DNA of 64,000 bases, taken from Magnaporthiopsis rhizophila (taxonomy: Eukaryota > Ascomycota > Sordariomycetes > Magnaporthales > Magnaporthaceae). The notes under the pieces are model-generated. The model worked only from the letters and a program-made list of their open reading frames with translations. It did not search any database and was not told where the DNA came from. How positions within the stretch are numbered: the first letter of the stretch is position 1; each line of letters opens with the position of its first letter. This document shows positions 43,160 to 54,880 of the stretch, in pieces. The DNA is taken from contig PYSS01000005.1 of assembly GCA_003049465.1 (NCBI GenBank), positions 200,087 through 264,086 of the forward strand, given 5' to 3'. Made by a program: the position numbers and the translations under genes.

Positions 43160-44566
43160 GGCGACTGTAGCAATGCGCAGGTGTAGGTACGTGGGTAGCT
43201 TAATTGATGCGGGCAAATCAATGGGGAGAGAAGACCGTGAACGAACGGGCAGGTCGAGGAATTGTGCCGGGGGCCACGAACTTTCACGGGCGCGGTTCGA
43301 ACGGGCAAACGGGCGCTGGGCTGCCAGGACCGAAGGTAAAGCCGGGGTGCGCTTGTCCGACTTTGGCATTTAATCTCACAGGATTGTTTCCAATTTTTAT
43401 TTTATCTTATTTTATTTGCGTCCATTTCATTCTGTCAGCCCCGTCCTACCTAGGCGTAGTTGCCAAGCTCCAGGAGCTGATGACGTTAACACAGCCCACC
43501 CGCATCCCCCGTGCATCAAATAGATGGAGGGGCCCTGATGCTACTCTGGTTCAGATCCCAGCGAGTCTGACGGATTTCGTCGTCACTGCCTGTGGCGGAG
43601 TCTGTGTGTCGAGAGACTCCGTGCAAGGACGCTTTTGTTTTGCTTTTCAGGCTGATCGTCTGAGTAAACGGTATACCCTGCCTTGTGTGGGAACATGACA
43701 AAACCCGAGCTCGGAAATCTGCATCTTGAATCCGCATGCTATGCCCCGTGATGCAAGACAACGGATGAAGCTGCGGTTTTGTCTACGCCCAGGCGCAATA
43801 TCAAAATAGGTGGCTATAGCAAAGGAAAAAAAAAAAAAAAAAAAAAAAGGTATGGACACCAAAAAATCTCGCGCCATGGCTAGCTGGAGCCCCGTAGTTC
43901 GGGGGCTGTGTGAGTTGTCGCCCCGTGGCTTTGCCTAGCCGATCAGCCGCACAGCGGTAAGACGTTCCTGCCACCCACACTCAAAGCCCGGCGAGGTTGG
44001 TAACGGGTGTCAACAGAGTTGCAACCTTTTTGGAAAAGTTCAGGCGGTTCCTGAAAATCCGACTCATGGACTCTCCCATGAAAAGCGACGAGGATATGGC
44101 GGCTGATTGGCTGGTTCAGTGTGACTGCACTTCGCATTCTCAATGCAGCTTTTGTGCCCAGATGCGAGGGCGTGGAACCTCAACACCCGCAGCCGCAGCA
44201 TGGGACTGCCTCCAGGTAGCTCATTCGTATCATCTGCCGACCCCGAAGATCTACCAACATGGAGAAACTATGGTCGATTCTCTGTTGGATACCTACTACT
44301 TCTTTTCACTACTTGCATCATTTCGTCATCCGCAACAGTAAGCCTTCGGACAATCTGGTCCCTTTAAGCCGGAAACTGGATCGCCTAGATCTGTCTTGAC
44401 AGAACCTTTTATAGGGTGAATATGAATCCCATCCGAGCTCGCCAGCTTTTATCGAGGCTCTTTGGCCTTCGAATTCGAGATCAATGAACCAAGCGCGGTA
44501 GCCGCAACAAGACGCGCTTCCACTCGTCGCATGCGAGATGGAAATGTGAGCTGGGTCGTAATTTTC
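43160..44566. other. Syntaxin promoter region and 3' flank of IMP4
   Basis: Contains a poly-A tract at 43826-43848 and otherwise unremarkable sequence. A tRNA B-box-like stretch at 43548-43560 lacks the rest of a tRNA fold. Confidence 0.5.
43826..43848 (+). repeat. Poly-A tract (23 bases)
   Basis: A homopolymer about 670 bases upstream of the syntaxin start. Confidence 0.8.
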
Positions 44567-45547
44567 TCAGAGATAGTTCTTCTTCCTGCTCGTGCGGGTG
44601 TATTGACTGAGGTGCCACTCCACGTCTCCGTCCTTGTTCTCCAAGGTCCCGCCTCTGATCTCAAAGACCTTCATGCTCATCCTTGGCCCGACTTCTGCGA
44701 GCTCCACACTGTCATGCCCGGTGCGGACGAAAACGTGATGCCGCACCTCGATAACGTCATCAATATTCTTGAACGTGATAACGCGGTTCGACATCTTGGT
44801 CTTGCTCGTGATCGGTTCCCTCGGGGGGAACAGGTGCTTGAGCACCTTGACAACCCTTTGGCCCAGTCGCGACGTGAATCCCTCGAATATTAGATGGGGG
44901 TAAGCCTCAGACACAGTTCCCCTCACGCTTCCGGGGATGTCATGCCTCAGAAGCACGTTGTGAAGCGAGAAAGAGACGGTCGGTCCGTGAGGCATATGTG
45001 ACACGGTGAGCGCGGTGGGCGTGCCGCGGCGCTCATGGAGCAGGACGACGTCGGACAGGCCCGCCGCCTGCACGCTCCGGACGAGTTCGGGCAGGATAAG
45101 ATTTCCACGGTTTAATCGGATCGCCGTCGGTAGAAGCAACCGTATCTCCTTGGCGAAGGCGGCCAGCCGCGCGCTCGGGTCTCGGCTCGTTGTTACCATG
45201 ACCCGCGGGTCGACGAGGCCGCTCAGCTGCGCATACTCGTCGTCGAGGTCCGGGTCGTCGTTCTCGTCTATCCGCGACTCATCGTACTGATAATCCTTTC
45301 GCAGTTCCTTGTCGTTTGCGATGTCTCGGTCTAGCGGTTTTCCCTGGGCCAGCGATGCCCTCAGCTTGGCCTTTTTCTCGTTTATCTCGGCATCTTTAAG
45401 GATCGCGGCCTTCCGATACAGGTAGTCTCTACGTTGCCTTGCTTGTTTGCGCTACAGCGATGGCAAAGCCAAGGGTTAGCGTCTGCTAATTGGCGTCAAT
45501 AGCTGAAGAGCGCGCCCGCCAGACGTCATATTATAACTCACGATCAT
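44567..45547 (-). CDS. imp4: U3 snoRNP protein IMP4 (Brix domain)
   Basis: Component of the small-subunit processome. With Imp3 and Mpp10 it helps U3 snoRNA pair with the pre-rRNA. Two exons fit: a 6-nt first coding exon (45547-45542, ATGATC) and 45451-44567, joined by a GTGAGT...TAG intron of 90 bases, giving 296 residues, the normal family length. The start reads 'MIRKQARQRRDYLYRKA', the expected basic N-terminal helix that contacts rRNA and U3. The Brix domain spans about 85-270 with 'VMVTTSRDPSARLAAFAKE', 'LPTAIRLNRGN', 'VLLHERRGTPTALTVSHMPHGPT' (split), 'HLIFEGFTSRLGQRVVKVLKHLFP' (split) and 'VEWHLSQYTRTSRKKNYL' at the C-terminus. Divergent from UPF1. Confidence 0.94.
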
Positions 45548-46318
45548 TGTGGGATTTCTGTCGCTGTTAAGACTGGCGGAGGGGCTAGATTGGGCCGAGT
45601 TTACTAGGTGATCTTGCAACGAGTTTCTGCCACGACCGCTTTCGGTGCTTCCGCCTGCTTGGTAAAAAAAAATCAAGCTGCACCCACCCCCAACAACAAC
45701 TTTTTTGCAGGGCAGGGCTGCATGCGCAGGGAGAGACCCTGGTCCCTGACCCACATCCAGGCGTGGTGGGTCCACGGGCAGCACGCGCGGGCGTGGGGCT
45801 CAAACTGGAAGGCACAAGAAATGGAATGCTTTGCAGCAACAGCCTTGTCGTCACATGACCTTGAAGGAGGGGACCGAAAGTTTGCAAGACCCTGGCTCAC
45901 TTTTGCTCAGAGGCTGGCTGGCGCACACCAAATTCTCAGTGTTGGCGCCGCTCCGCTTCCACGACCATCACCGACCTCCCGCCACCAAACGCACCCTAAA
46001 GTTGGAACACTGTGAGCACCAAAGCAGAGTTTTGCATCAGCGAGCGTGTCAAAGGCATAATCCTGCGTTCTCCACCCATCCTGTCCTCGATATGATGTGA
46101 CAACTTTCCCCCCAGCTCCCGAACCACCTACCCCCCAATTCCGGCGCAGGAAATTCCTTCGGTCCCTCGAAGCCGTGAGTGGCGCGCCCTGTCATTTTAT
46201 TTTTTCCGCCTCGGAACTGCGCGAGCGCCTTTCTGACCGAACGTCACCCGCCACGGCCCTCTTCGCATTCAGTGCCGCAGGGAATACTCGGACAAATCGA
46301 ACTATCCTTTCCCCGACA
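45548..46318. promoter_or_regulatory. Divergent promoter region of IMP4 and UPF1
   Basis: 771 bases between the two start codons. The right 220 bases are an in-frame, stop-free leader of UPF1 without an ATG (first possible start a GTG at 46097), so it is treated as 5' UTR. Confidence 0.45.
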
Positions 46319-49300
46319 ATGGAGGGCGCGTTTACGCACCTCGGCAACCACCTGATATCTGATTCGGCTGCCGCGATTAAGGCCGGCGATAACGACGACC
46401 TGTCCACCATCGATCCTGACGAAGCCCTGCTGTATGGCAAGTACGGTGGCCGCGGCGGCCTGGGTAGCGCCCGCCGCCGCGGCGATGACGACGACAACGA
46501 AACAGAGGCCTACGACGACGAGGACGAGGAGAGCCTTGCCAGCGTCCCGGTTGAGGGCATGCGAGGCCTGAATCTGAAGGCCACCGACGAGGAAAAAGAG
46601 CTTCCCGCCCACGCCTGCGCGTAGGTTTACCCTGTGCGCGCCCCATGCGTTGTTTGTGCTGGCTAGGCTCTGTTTGTGCCTGACTGTCTCGTCCGGAAGC
46701 ACTGACCTTGTCTGGCTGTGCCTCACCACTATAGTTACTGCGGCATTCATTCTCCGGCATGTGTGGTGAAGTGCCTGGGCTGCAAGAAGTGGTTTTGCAA
46801 CTCGCGCGGCAATACGTCCTCGTCCCACATCATCAACCACCTCGTCCGTGCCCGGCACAAAGAGGTGCAGCTGCATCCAGAGTCGACCCTTGGCGATACC
46901 ATCCTGGAGTGCTACAACTGCGGAGTGCGCAATGTCTTTCTCCTGGGCTTCATCCCCGCCAAGTCCGACACGGTCGTGGTCTTGCTGTGCCGCCAGCCAT
47001 GCGCTGCAAACCCGTCGTCGAAGGATATGAGCTGGGATATTTCACGGTGGTCGCCCCTGCTTGACGAGCGGAACTTCCTGTCGTGGCTGGTGGCGGTGCC
47101 TAGTGACGCCGAGCAGCTTCGCGCTCGCCATCTCACCCCACCCATGATCGCCAAGCTCGAGGAGCTGTGGAAGGAGGACGCCAATGCGACCGTGCAAGAC
47201 CTCGAGAAGAACGACCAGATCGACGACGAGCCCCACCCCGTGCTCCTCAAGTACGATGACCCGTACCACTACCAGAACATCTTCGGCCCCCTCGTCAAGA
47301 TGGAGTCCGACTACGACAAGAAGCTGAAGGAGGCGCAGTCGGAGGACGGCCTAGTTGTGCGCTGGGACTATGGCCTGAACAACAAGCACCTCGCCAGCTT
47401 CATCCTTCCCAAGATTGAGTCTGGCGACGTTAAACTGGCTGTCGGCGACGAGATGCGGCTCAAGTATAAGGGCGAGTTGCGTCCTCAGTGGGAAGGAGTA
47501 GGTTATGTGGTTAAGATTCCTAACAACCAATCTGACGAGGTCACGCTTGAACTGCGCAAGTCTGGTAACGACAAGTCTGTGCCAACCGAGTGCACCCACA
47601 ACTTCTCTGCCGACTACGTTTGGAAGGCCACCTCGTACGACCGCATGCAGCTGGCTATGAGGAACTTCGCCGTGGACGAGATGAGCGTCAGCGGCTACAT
47701 CTTCCACAAGCTCCTTGGCCACGAGGTTGCCGTCGCCCCTATGAGGACCACCATGCCCAAGAAGTTTACCGCGCCCGGTCTCCCGGAGCTCAACGGCAGC
47801 CAGATCAGCGCCATCAAGGCCGTCCTCTCGACCCCGCTGAGCCTGATTCAGGGCCCCCCTGGCACGGGCAAGACGGTGACCTCGGCCACCATCATCTACC
47901 ATCTGGCAAAGATGAACAACAGCCAGGTGCTCGTCTGCGCGCCCTCCAACGTTGCCGTCGATCAGCTGTGCGAGCGTGTCCACCGCACCGGCCTCAAGGT
48001 CGTAAGGCTCACCGCTAAGTCCCGCGAGGACGTCGAGTCCTCGGTCAGCTTCCTGGCCCTCCACGAGCAGGTCCGCATGAACGACACCAACCCGGAGCTT
48101 GCCAAATTGCAGCAGCTCAAGAGCGAGCTGGGCGAGTTGTCCAGCCAGGACGAGAAGAAGTTCAAGCAGCTGACCAAGGCCGCCGAGCGCGAGATCCTTG
48201 GCAACGCCGATGTTGTGTGCTGCACCTGCGTTGGCGCTGGCGACCCCCGGCTGGCCAAGATGAAGTTCCGGAACGTTCTCATTGACGAATCGACGCAGTC
48301 CGCCGAGCCCGAGTGCATGATCCCTTTGGTGCTCGGATGCAAGCAGGTCGTTCTGGTCGGTGACCACAAGCAGCTGGGTCCGGTCATCATGAACAAGAAG
48401 GCGGCCAAAGCTGGCCTCAACCAGTCTCTGTTTGAGCGGCTGGTCAAGCTCAATCTGACGCCGATCCGCCTCAATGTTCAGTACCGAATGCACCCCTGCC
48501 TGTCCGAGTTTCCCTCCAACATGTTCTACGAGGGATCGCTCCAGAACGGTGTTACCATCCAGCAGCGACTCCGGCGGGATGTCGACTTCCCCTGGCCTGT
48601 TGGTGACATGCCCATGATGTTCTGGTCCAACCTCGGCAACGAGGAGATCTCGGCCTCGGGGACTTCGTACCTGAACCGCACCGAGGCGTCCAATGTCGAG
48701 AAGATCGTCACCCGGTTCTTCAAGGCCGGTGTGAAGCCCGGTGATATCGGAGTCATCACGCCGTACGAGGGTCAGCGCAGCTACATCGTGAGCACGATGC
48801 AGAACACGGGAACCTTCAAGAAGGAGAGCTACAAGGAGGTCGAGGTGGCCTCGGTCGACGCCTTCCAGGGACGTGAGAAGGACTTCATCGTGCTTTCGTG
48901 CGTCCGCTCCAACGAGAATCAGGGTATCGGTTTCTTGTCGGACCCGCGCCGTCTTAACGTCGCCCTCACGCGTGCCAAGTATGGCGTGGTTATCATTGGC
49001 AACCCCAAAGTCCTCTCGAAGCATGAGCTCTGGCACCATCTCCTGGTTCATTTCCGCGATCGCAAGTGCCTCGTCGACGGTCCCCTGACCAATCTCCAGA
49101 CTTCTCTGCTGCAGTTTGGCAGGCCGCGACAGAGCTTCCGTCCCGCTCGCTTCACGCAGCAGAACCAGCAGTACGCGCCCAGCAACGCGGGCTTCGCCAA
49201 CAACGGTCGGTACGCCGGTGCCGGTCTCAACGGGTCCACTCGCGACTTCGATTCGGGCTCCATCATGTCGTACATCCCAGACGATGTGTCATCGATCCAC

Positions 49301-49726
49301 AGCTCGGCCCTGGGCGGCGCCGGCCTCGCTTCTGCCTACCCGGCCATGTTCTCGAGCTTCAACCCCGAGCAGTGGCCTGGTCTCCCGGGTGTGCACGCGA
49401 CGGGCCGTTCCGGCGCCCGCAACCGTGGCAGAGGAGCCGAGAGCATCGCGGGCGAGAGCGTGGCGAACTCGGAGTTTACGGATGCCAGCGCTAGTGTAAT
49501 CGGTGCTAAGGGAGTCGGCCAGGGTGGTGCCAGCCTCGGAGCTGGCCTGCACGATGCCATGGGCACCGGGCGACCTACATCGTATAGCCACAGCGACCGT
49601 CTGAGGCAATATGTCGAGAGCGGCGGGCGCATGGGTCCTAGCAACGGATACCGGCGGTACGACGACGACCAGCAGAGCATCAGCACTGCATTTGCAAGCC
49701 AGATCGGTGGCTCCGGGTACGACTGA
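46319..49726 (+). CDS. upf1: UPF1/NAM7 RNA helicase of nonsense-mediated decay
   Basis: ATP-dependent 5'-3' RNA helicase that recognises aberrant translation termination and triggers mRNA decay. Two exons fit: 46319-46620 and 46735-49726, with GTAGGT...TAG, giving 1097 residues. The spliced junction restores 'HACAYCGIHSPACVVKC', the beginning of the Cys/His-rich zinc domain (about 97-250) that binds Upf2. The helicase core follows: Walker A 'GPPGTGKT' at about 474-481, 'VCAPSNVAVDQL', Walker B 'LIDESTQSAEPE' near 617, 'GDHKQLGPVI', 'NVQYRMHP', 'VDAFQGREKDFI', 'RLNVALTRAKYG'. The tail is Gly/Ser/Asn-rich with few Ser-Gln or Thr-Gln sites. All catalytic motifs are intact. The ATG at 46319 was preferred over an ATG-less in-frame extension upstream. 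Confidence 0.96.
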
Positions 49727-51701
49727 GCGATAGCAAGACAAAGGCATTGTGCCAGTCGAGAGAGATGGAGAAAAAAAGGTATCCTCTTTCGACATCAAGA
49801 GCTACACGTGCTTGCTCTCCAGCGTACAGAGCTTGCTTCCTGCCATCCCTACACTTGGGGAATCAATAAATCAGCAATGCAGAGGACGCCCAGATATCCA
49901 GCCAGGCTGGCCTTGGGGCCTCAGGTGGGCCGCTCGTCCACGTCAGTCACGGGAGGCAGATTGCCGCCCCGTCTGTGGTCGAACCTTCGGACGGCCCGGT
50001 GCTGTGCTCGCACCCAAGCTTATACGACGTCCGAAACTGTATCCTCTGAGCCCGACTTGTTATGAGGGCTGAAGTCGCCGCGAGCGCCTTGAAGCCGCAC
50101 CCTTACGGCACAACGATCCTTATTCGCGGCAACCAAGAGACGCACAGGCAAGGTAGTCCACCTCCGGAGCTCGACATCGACCTGCTCAGAGGGTTTCCGG
50201 GCTTGTGCTCGCCGTTCCCCCAGATTGTCGGAAGAAAGCATGTTCGAACGGATTGACGCGGAAGGTGTTGATGGCGAGTGGACCGGCGGACTGGTGATGG
50301 TTTTGTTGTGAGATCAAAGAAGCGCGGGTGGTGGACGACGGGACTACAAGGTTCCCAAGCGCCACCACATCTCTGCTTGTGCATGGGAGACTGGCTGTTG
50401 TTGCCGTTGCTGTTTCTTCTCCAGCTACGGCCATGAATATGTCCCACAGTCGTTCGTTCTGTTGACGTTACTGCGCACACATTCACACCACATCGCCCGG
50501 ATCCTAAGTGGCCGCTCCTGCGGAGGCGTCCATCTGAGCGGCTCCCTGTCCATATAATAATCGTTTTCTTCTTTATTCCTGTTATTTGTGCTTTACACTG
50601 TACTCTGACACTCGTTCTCAAGCAAGAGCATCTGGATTCTGGATTGGCTCTGATTACCTTTGTGCTGGCATCGCCAGCATGAATTGTCAGTCATTACCGA
50701 ATACAATAAAACAACACATCCAACACACAGAAAACAGAATAAAGTAGCGATGTTTGGCGAGCATGCTTCGCTTTGCCGCTAAGGGTTTTACGTGATTTCA
50801 GCGGGAACGTGCAGTGCGCAATACAGTCTCTATGATTAGAGGGCGCAAAAGCGATCAAGCTACCGCGATCGATGAGGAAGTAATTCGAAACCTGGGTCAA
50901 CCCTGATTGAGTCTCAGGGCACCCGCGCAAAAGACTAGGGCCCAGACGCAAGCAAGGATAGGCCCCAGCCCTGTTCGCCGTAGCTAACCCCTGCCTCCTT
51001 TTTTAACCTCCGCCGGCGGCGAGCCCATGACCTCATGCAGCGGTGAAACTCGCGGCGGGCCGGGAAACGGGGCGTGGATGTGGCGCCGCCCTGGAAGATA
51101 GCAAGGCCAGCTCGGCGCGGTTGGCGAACAAATCAAAGGCCTTTCATATGAGTGCGCGGCGAGAGTGGCGGAGCATCACAAACGAAAACAAAACAGAAGG
51201 GAGTTGCTTTTTTGACGCACGAGAGGAGGGGTTGGAATCCATTCGATTCGCCCCGCCGACCAGTCTGTGCTGTAGGCGCTAGCCCGCCACGGCGGCCTGG
51301 GAGGAGTGGGCTTGGAGCCAGGATGTTTAAGGCCGGTCGTTGCCCTTTGCTGTGATTTGATTTCCTGCCAGGCTAGCTCCAAAGATCCCTTGAACCGTGC
51401 CCCGATGTAAGTCAGGGAGTTTTTCTCCGCCACGCCGTTTCAAAATCCGTGCTCTCCCTGCCGTGCTTGGTCGTCCACTCTCCACACCGTGACGCCCTCC
51501 TTGACCTGGACCGCAAAACCTCTACTCAGCCCAGCCCAGTCCAGTCAGCCGTCCGTTGCACGCATCGATTAATTGCTGAGCAGCCAGCCCTCTGCTTCTC
51601 CGAGAGCGAAGCTCAACTCCTCCAATCCGTTTTCCCGCCAGACCTCTCCAGCCTTGCACCTCCCAGTTTTGCTGCCCCCAGCTAGGTTTGTTCGTTTGAC
51701 G
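49727..51701. other. Intergenic region between UPF1 and the PRXL2-like gene
   Basis: About 2 kb. It holds the UPF1 3' flank and the promoter side of the next gene, which is pyrimidine-rich just before its start. The frame of the next gene is open back to about 51573, without an ATG. No RNA gene was recognised. Confidence 0.4.
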
Positions 51702-53391
51702 ATGACGCCAGAGGCTGAACCGAAACCGGCCATCGCTGCGGACGCCGCCGCTGCTGTGCCAGCTGAGACGGGAGCACCGACAACAGCACCACCGCCGCCT
51801 GCTGCAGCTTCTACACCACCGCCATCCGCCCCACAGAACGCGCCCGCTGAGAACTCGACCGCCGCCGCCTCCGCCTCCGCCTCTGCCTCCGCTGCCGCTG
51901 CCGCCGCCGCAGCAGCAGCAGCAGCACCCTCCGCTTCCCCAGAAGCACCGCCTCCGACTGTAGCACCGGCGGTTGCCCCGGTGGCCACCGAGAAGAAGCC
52001 CGATCATGAGAAAGCCCAGAAGCCTGCGGAGGCAGTGCCCGCCTTACAGAAGCCAGGCAAAGACGGTATCGATGAGATCAACCCGCACGACTTCAGCGGC
52101 GAGGTACAGAGCAACAACGACCTACCTTCGGCCGCGACGCTGCGGAAGCTTGAGAACTACACGGTGCTGGATCGCCACGGCAAAACGCACACCTTCCGTA
52201 GCCTCTACGCCGGCCGCAACGTCGCCCGCCGCGTCCTGATTATCTTTGTGCGGCATTTCTTCTGCGGAGTGAGTTATCGCTTGTCCCCCCCGTTTGCTCC
52301 CAGTCTAGGCTTTGGCTTCGGCAGTCTCTGACCGTCGCGTTTGCTTTTGCTCCCGGCAGAACTGCCAGGAATATCTGCGTACCCTCTCGGCCTCCATCAC
52401 CCCCGAGGCCCTCCTGCGGCTTCCCGTCTCCACATTTATCGCCGTCGTCGGTTGCGGCGACCCGGGCCTGATCGACATGTACTTGCGCGAAACCGGCTGC
52501 CCATTCCCCGTCTACGCCGACCCGACCCGCCGGCTATACGACGAGCTGGGCATGGTGCGCACCCTCGCCTTGGGCCAGCGCCCTGCCTACATGCGCAAGT
52601 CGCTGCTGCTCTCAGCCCTCAGCAGCGTCGCCCAGGGCCTGCGCCAGGTGCCCTCGGGCAAGGCCACAAAGGCGGGAGACCACCGCCAGATCGGCGGCGA
52701 GTTTCTGTTCGAGCCCCTGACCGTCCATACTCCCGCTCCCGTCGAGGACGACCTCGAACGCCGCATCGGGGAACACCAGCTACATGGTAGTAGCATCACC
52801 CGCCAGACCATTGGTGAAGGCCTCTCCATCAAGGAAGAGCCGGGAGCTGTCGCCGCCAAGAAGGAGAGCAGTGATGCCACAGCCACAGCCGCGCCGGCGC
52901 CGGCGCCGGCTGCAGCAACACCACCGACACCACCAACGGAAACAACAACGACAACAGCGCCACCCGCAGCAGCATCTGCCGAAACCACGACGTCATCCAA
53001 CGGAGCGGCCGCAACCAGCACCACAAAGGAAACGAACGGCAGCACCCCGCGGGTTAGCAGCGTCAGCGGCAACAGGCCGACGGTCCACCCCGTGCAGCAC
53101 GACGGCGCGGACGAGGAGGAGGGCTACGTTGAGGAGAAGCAGGTGACATGGTGCCACCGGATGCGCACGACGCGCGACCACGCCGAGATTCCGGAGCTGA
53201 TGGAGGTGCTCGGCCTCGACGGCCAGGGCGTGCCAATCAAGGACAACAAGCGCTGGTCGCGCGCCCTCCAAACCCGCAAGGGCACCGGCCTGAGCATGGC
53301 CAGCCAGATGAGCGCCCTCAGCAGCAGCCGCGGCAGCGCCAGCATTAAGAGCTTCGACGCTGCCACTCCTGTGGTCAGTGGGAAGGCCTGA
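51702..53391 (+). CDS. Peroxiredoxin-like PRXL2/AAED1 protein (AhpC/TSA fold)
   Basis: Thioredoxin-fold protein of the AhpC/TSA-like PRXL2 (AAED1) group. A redox role is inferred from the fold, and no substrate is known. Two exons fit: 51702-52268 and 52360-53391, phase 0, giving 532 residues. Residues 1-125 are Ala/Pro/Ser-rich with long Ala tracts coded by GCC/GCA repeats. The fold begins at about 150 ('LENYTVLDRHGKTHTFRSLY'). The redox motif 'FFCGNCQEYL' has Cys-Gly-Asn-Cys, and the intron falls between Gly and Asn, so the two cysteines sit in different exons. 'FIAVVGCGDPGLIDMYLRETG' (split), 'PFPVYADPTRRLYDELGM' and 'LGQRPAYM' follow. The C-terminal 200 residues are Thr/Ala-rich and disordered. 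Long low-complexity ends are unusual against the compact animal members. Confidence 0.82.
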
Positions 53392-54003
53392 CCGAAGCGG
53401 CTGGCATCTCTCTGCTTTGGCACCGCTATTCGTTGGGCTGTGTTTTGAAGTGGTGTCTTTGGGCATTGCTGCAATGTTGCAAAGCCTTTTTACCCAGTGC
53501 TTTTGTCTTTCTCGACCCATCCCAATCCCATGAACTTGTAGGCGTGATCAGATCAGATGAGGGAGAAGGAGACCAGAGAGATTCAAGGTGGCCAGTGAGG
53601 GTATCCGGACAGCCAAAAAAAAAAAAAAAAAAAACCTGCCCATAATATGTGTGCCTTGTTTACAGTTAGCTACGTACCCATCTATACCCGGCAATTTTGT
53701 CTTTAGACAGCAACATCGAATCTGTTTACGGTACTAGGCTTGCGCATGCCCTTCCTTAACTGCACTAGGATGAGCGCAAAGGTATCGATTCTAGTTTATT
53801 AGGGTTTACTACTGTCTGCAATACGTCTTCCCGAATAGGTAGGTACACAGACGGCGATCTAGGAACAAAATATTCCCCTAAGGCTTTCTGATGATGTTCT
53901 CCCTTCAAAGGGCATATGTGTTGCTGGATAAGCATGCCGTGCTAGAAACTGTTCTTCCCCATGCCTCCGCCATCATCACCGTCATCATCGTCATACATTA
54001 CCA
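53392..54003. other. Intergenic region between convergent PRXL2-like and sedolisin genes
   Basis: 3' flanks of two convergent genes, with a 20-base poly-A tract at 53615-53634 and a TAGGTAGGTAC repeat near 53838. No gene. Confidence 0.6.
53615..53634 (+). repeat. Poly-A tract (20 bases)
   Basis: Homopolymer about 220 bases after the PRXL2-like stop codon. Confidence 0.8.
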
Positions 54004-54846
54004 TTACCCGGACCTGCTCTCGCCAATCTTGGCCATCTGCACGCCGGGGCTGCTGAGCTCGAGCAGCTTGTCGAAGAGAGGCGTTCCGAGGCCGGTGGCA
54101 GGGTCCCAACCCTCGGTCGCGTTCCACGACGCGTACGGCACCTTGACGCCATCCCCCGGGCCGCCAGAGCAGCCACGCGAGCCCCCGTAAATGATGCTGT
54201 GGGCCAATGGGAAAGAGTGAGATTGGTCAGCCACTAGACAGATAAACTGACAGACAAAACGTTCTGTTTGGACGACTTACTCAGTCAGCCCCTGGAATCC
54301 CGTCTCGTACAGCCACGGGTTGACAAAGCCCATCGGGGGCTTGCCGGCCTGGAGGCGGGCGTTGTTGAGCAGGGAGAAGATGCCGGCCACGACGGGCGAC
54401 GAGGCGCTGGTGCCGCCGATCAGCTGGTCCCGGTCGCTGTCCATAACGTGGTACCTGTACGCCTGGGCCGCGATGTCCGGGAAGCCCCTGCCGGCCGGGT
54501 TGTAGAGCCCTTCCCACTGGTCGCCCAGGATTCCGAGGTACTTGGTCACGGCGGCGTCCTGGTAGCTCGGGCGCGCAAAGATGTCGGAGAAGCCTCCTCC
54601 GGACAGCCTGCCCGCCGTCTCTGGGGCAACATATCTAGTGCCGCCGACTGCGGTGACATAGGGGCACGCGCTGTAAAGATGTTGCCATTTCCCAGTCGTT
54701 AGTGAGGCCCGTACAAGTAGGCCGGGCATACATCGCGTTACGGGAACTAGTGAGAGAGGGAGGACTTACGCCGGGAAGGCAGGTAGAAAGCGGGTGGTGT
54801 TCTTGCCATCGTTCGTCTGGCAGCCCTCGCCAGGACCGGAGCTGCG

Positions 54847-54880
<34 letters not shown>

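Noticed and set aside
43530..43575. tRNA B-box-like sequence (GGTTCAGATCCC)
   Set aside because: No A box at the right distance and no matching acceptor stem.
47351..49051. 566-codon minus-strand open frame
   Set aside because: Antisense shadow of the UPF1 helicase exon, without any family signature.
51573..51701. In-frame upstream extension of the PRXL2-like protein
   Set aside because: It begins without ATG, and the first ATG in frame is 51702.
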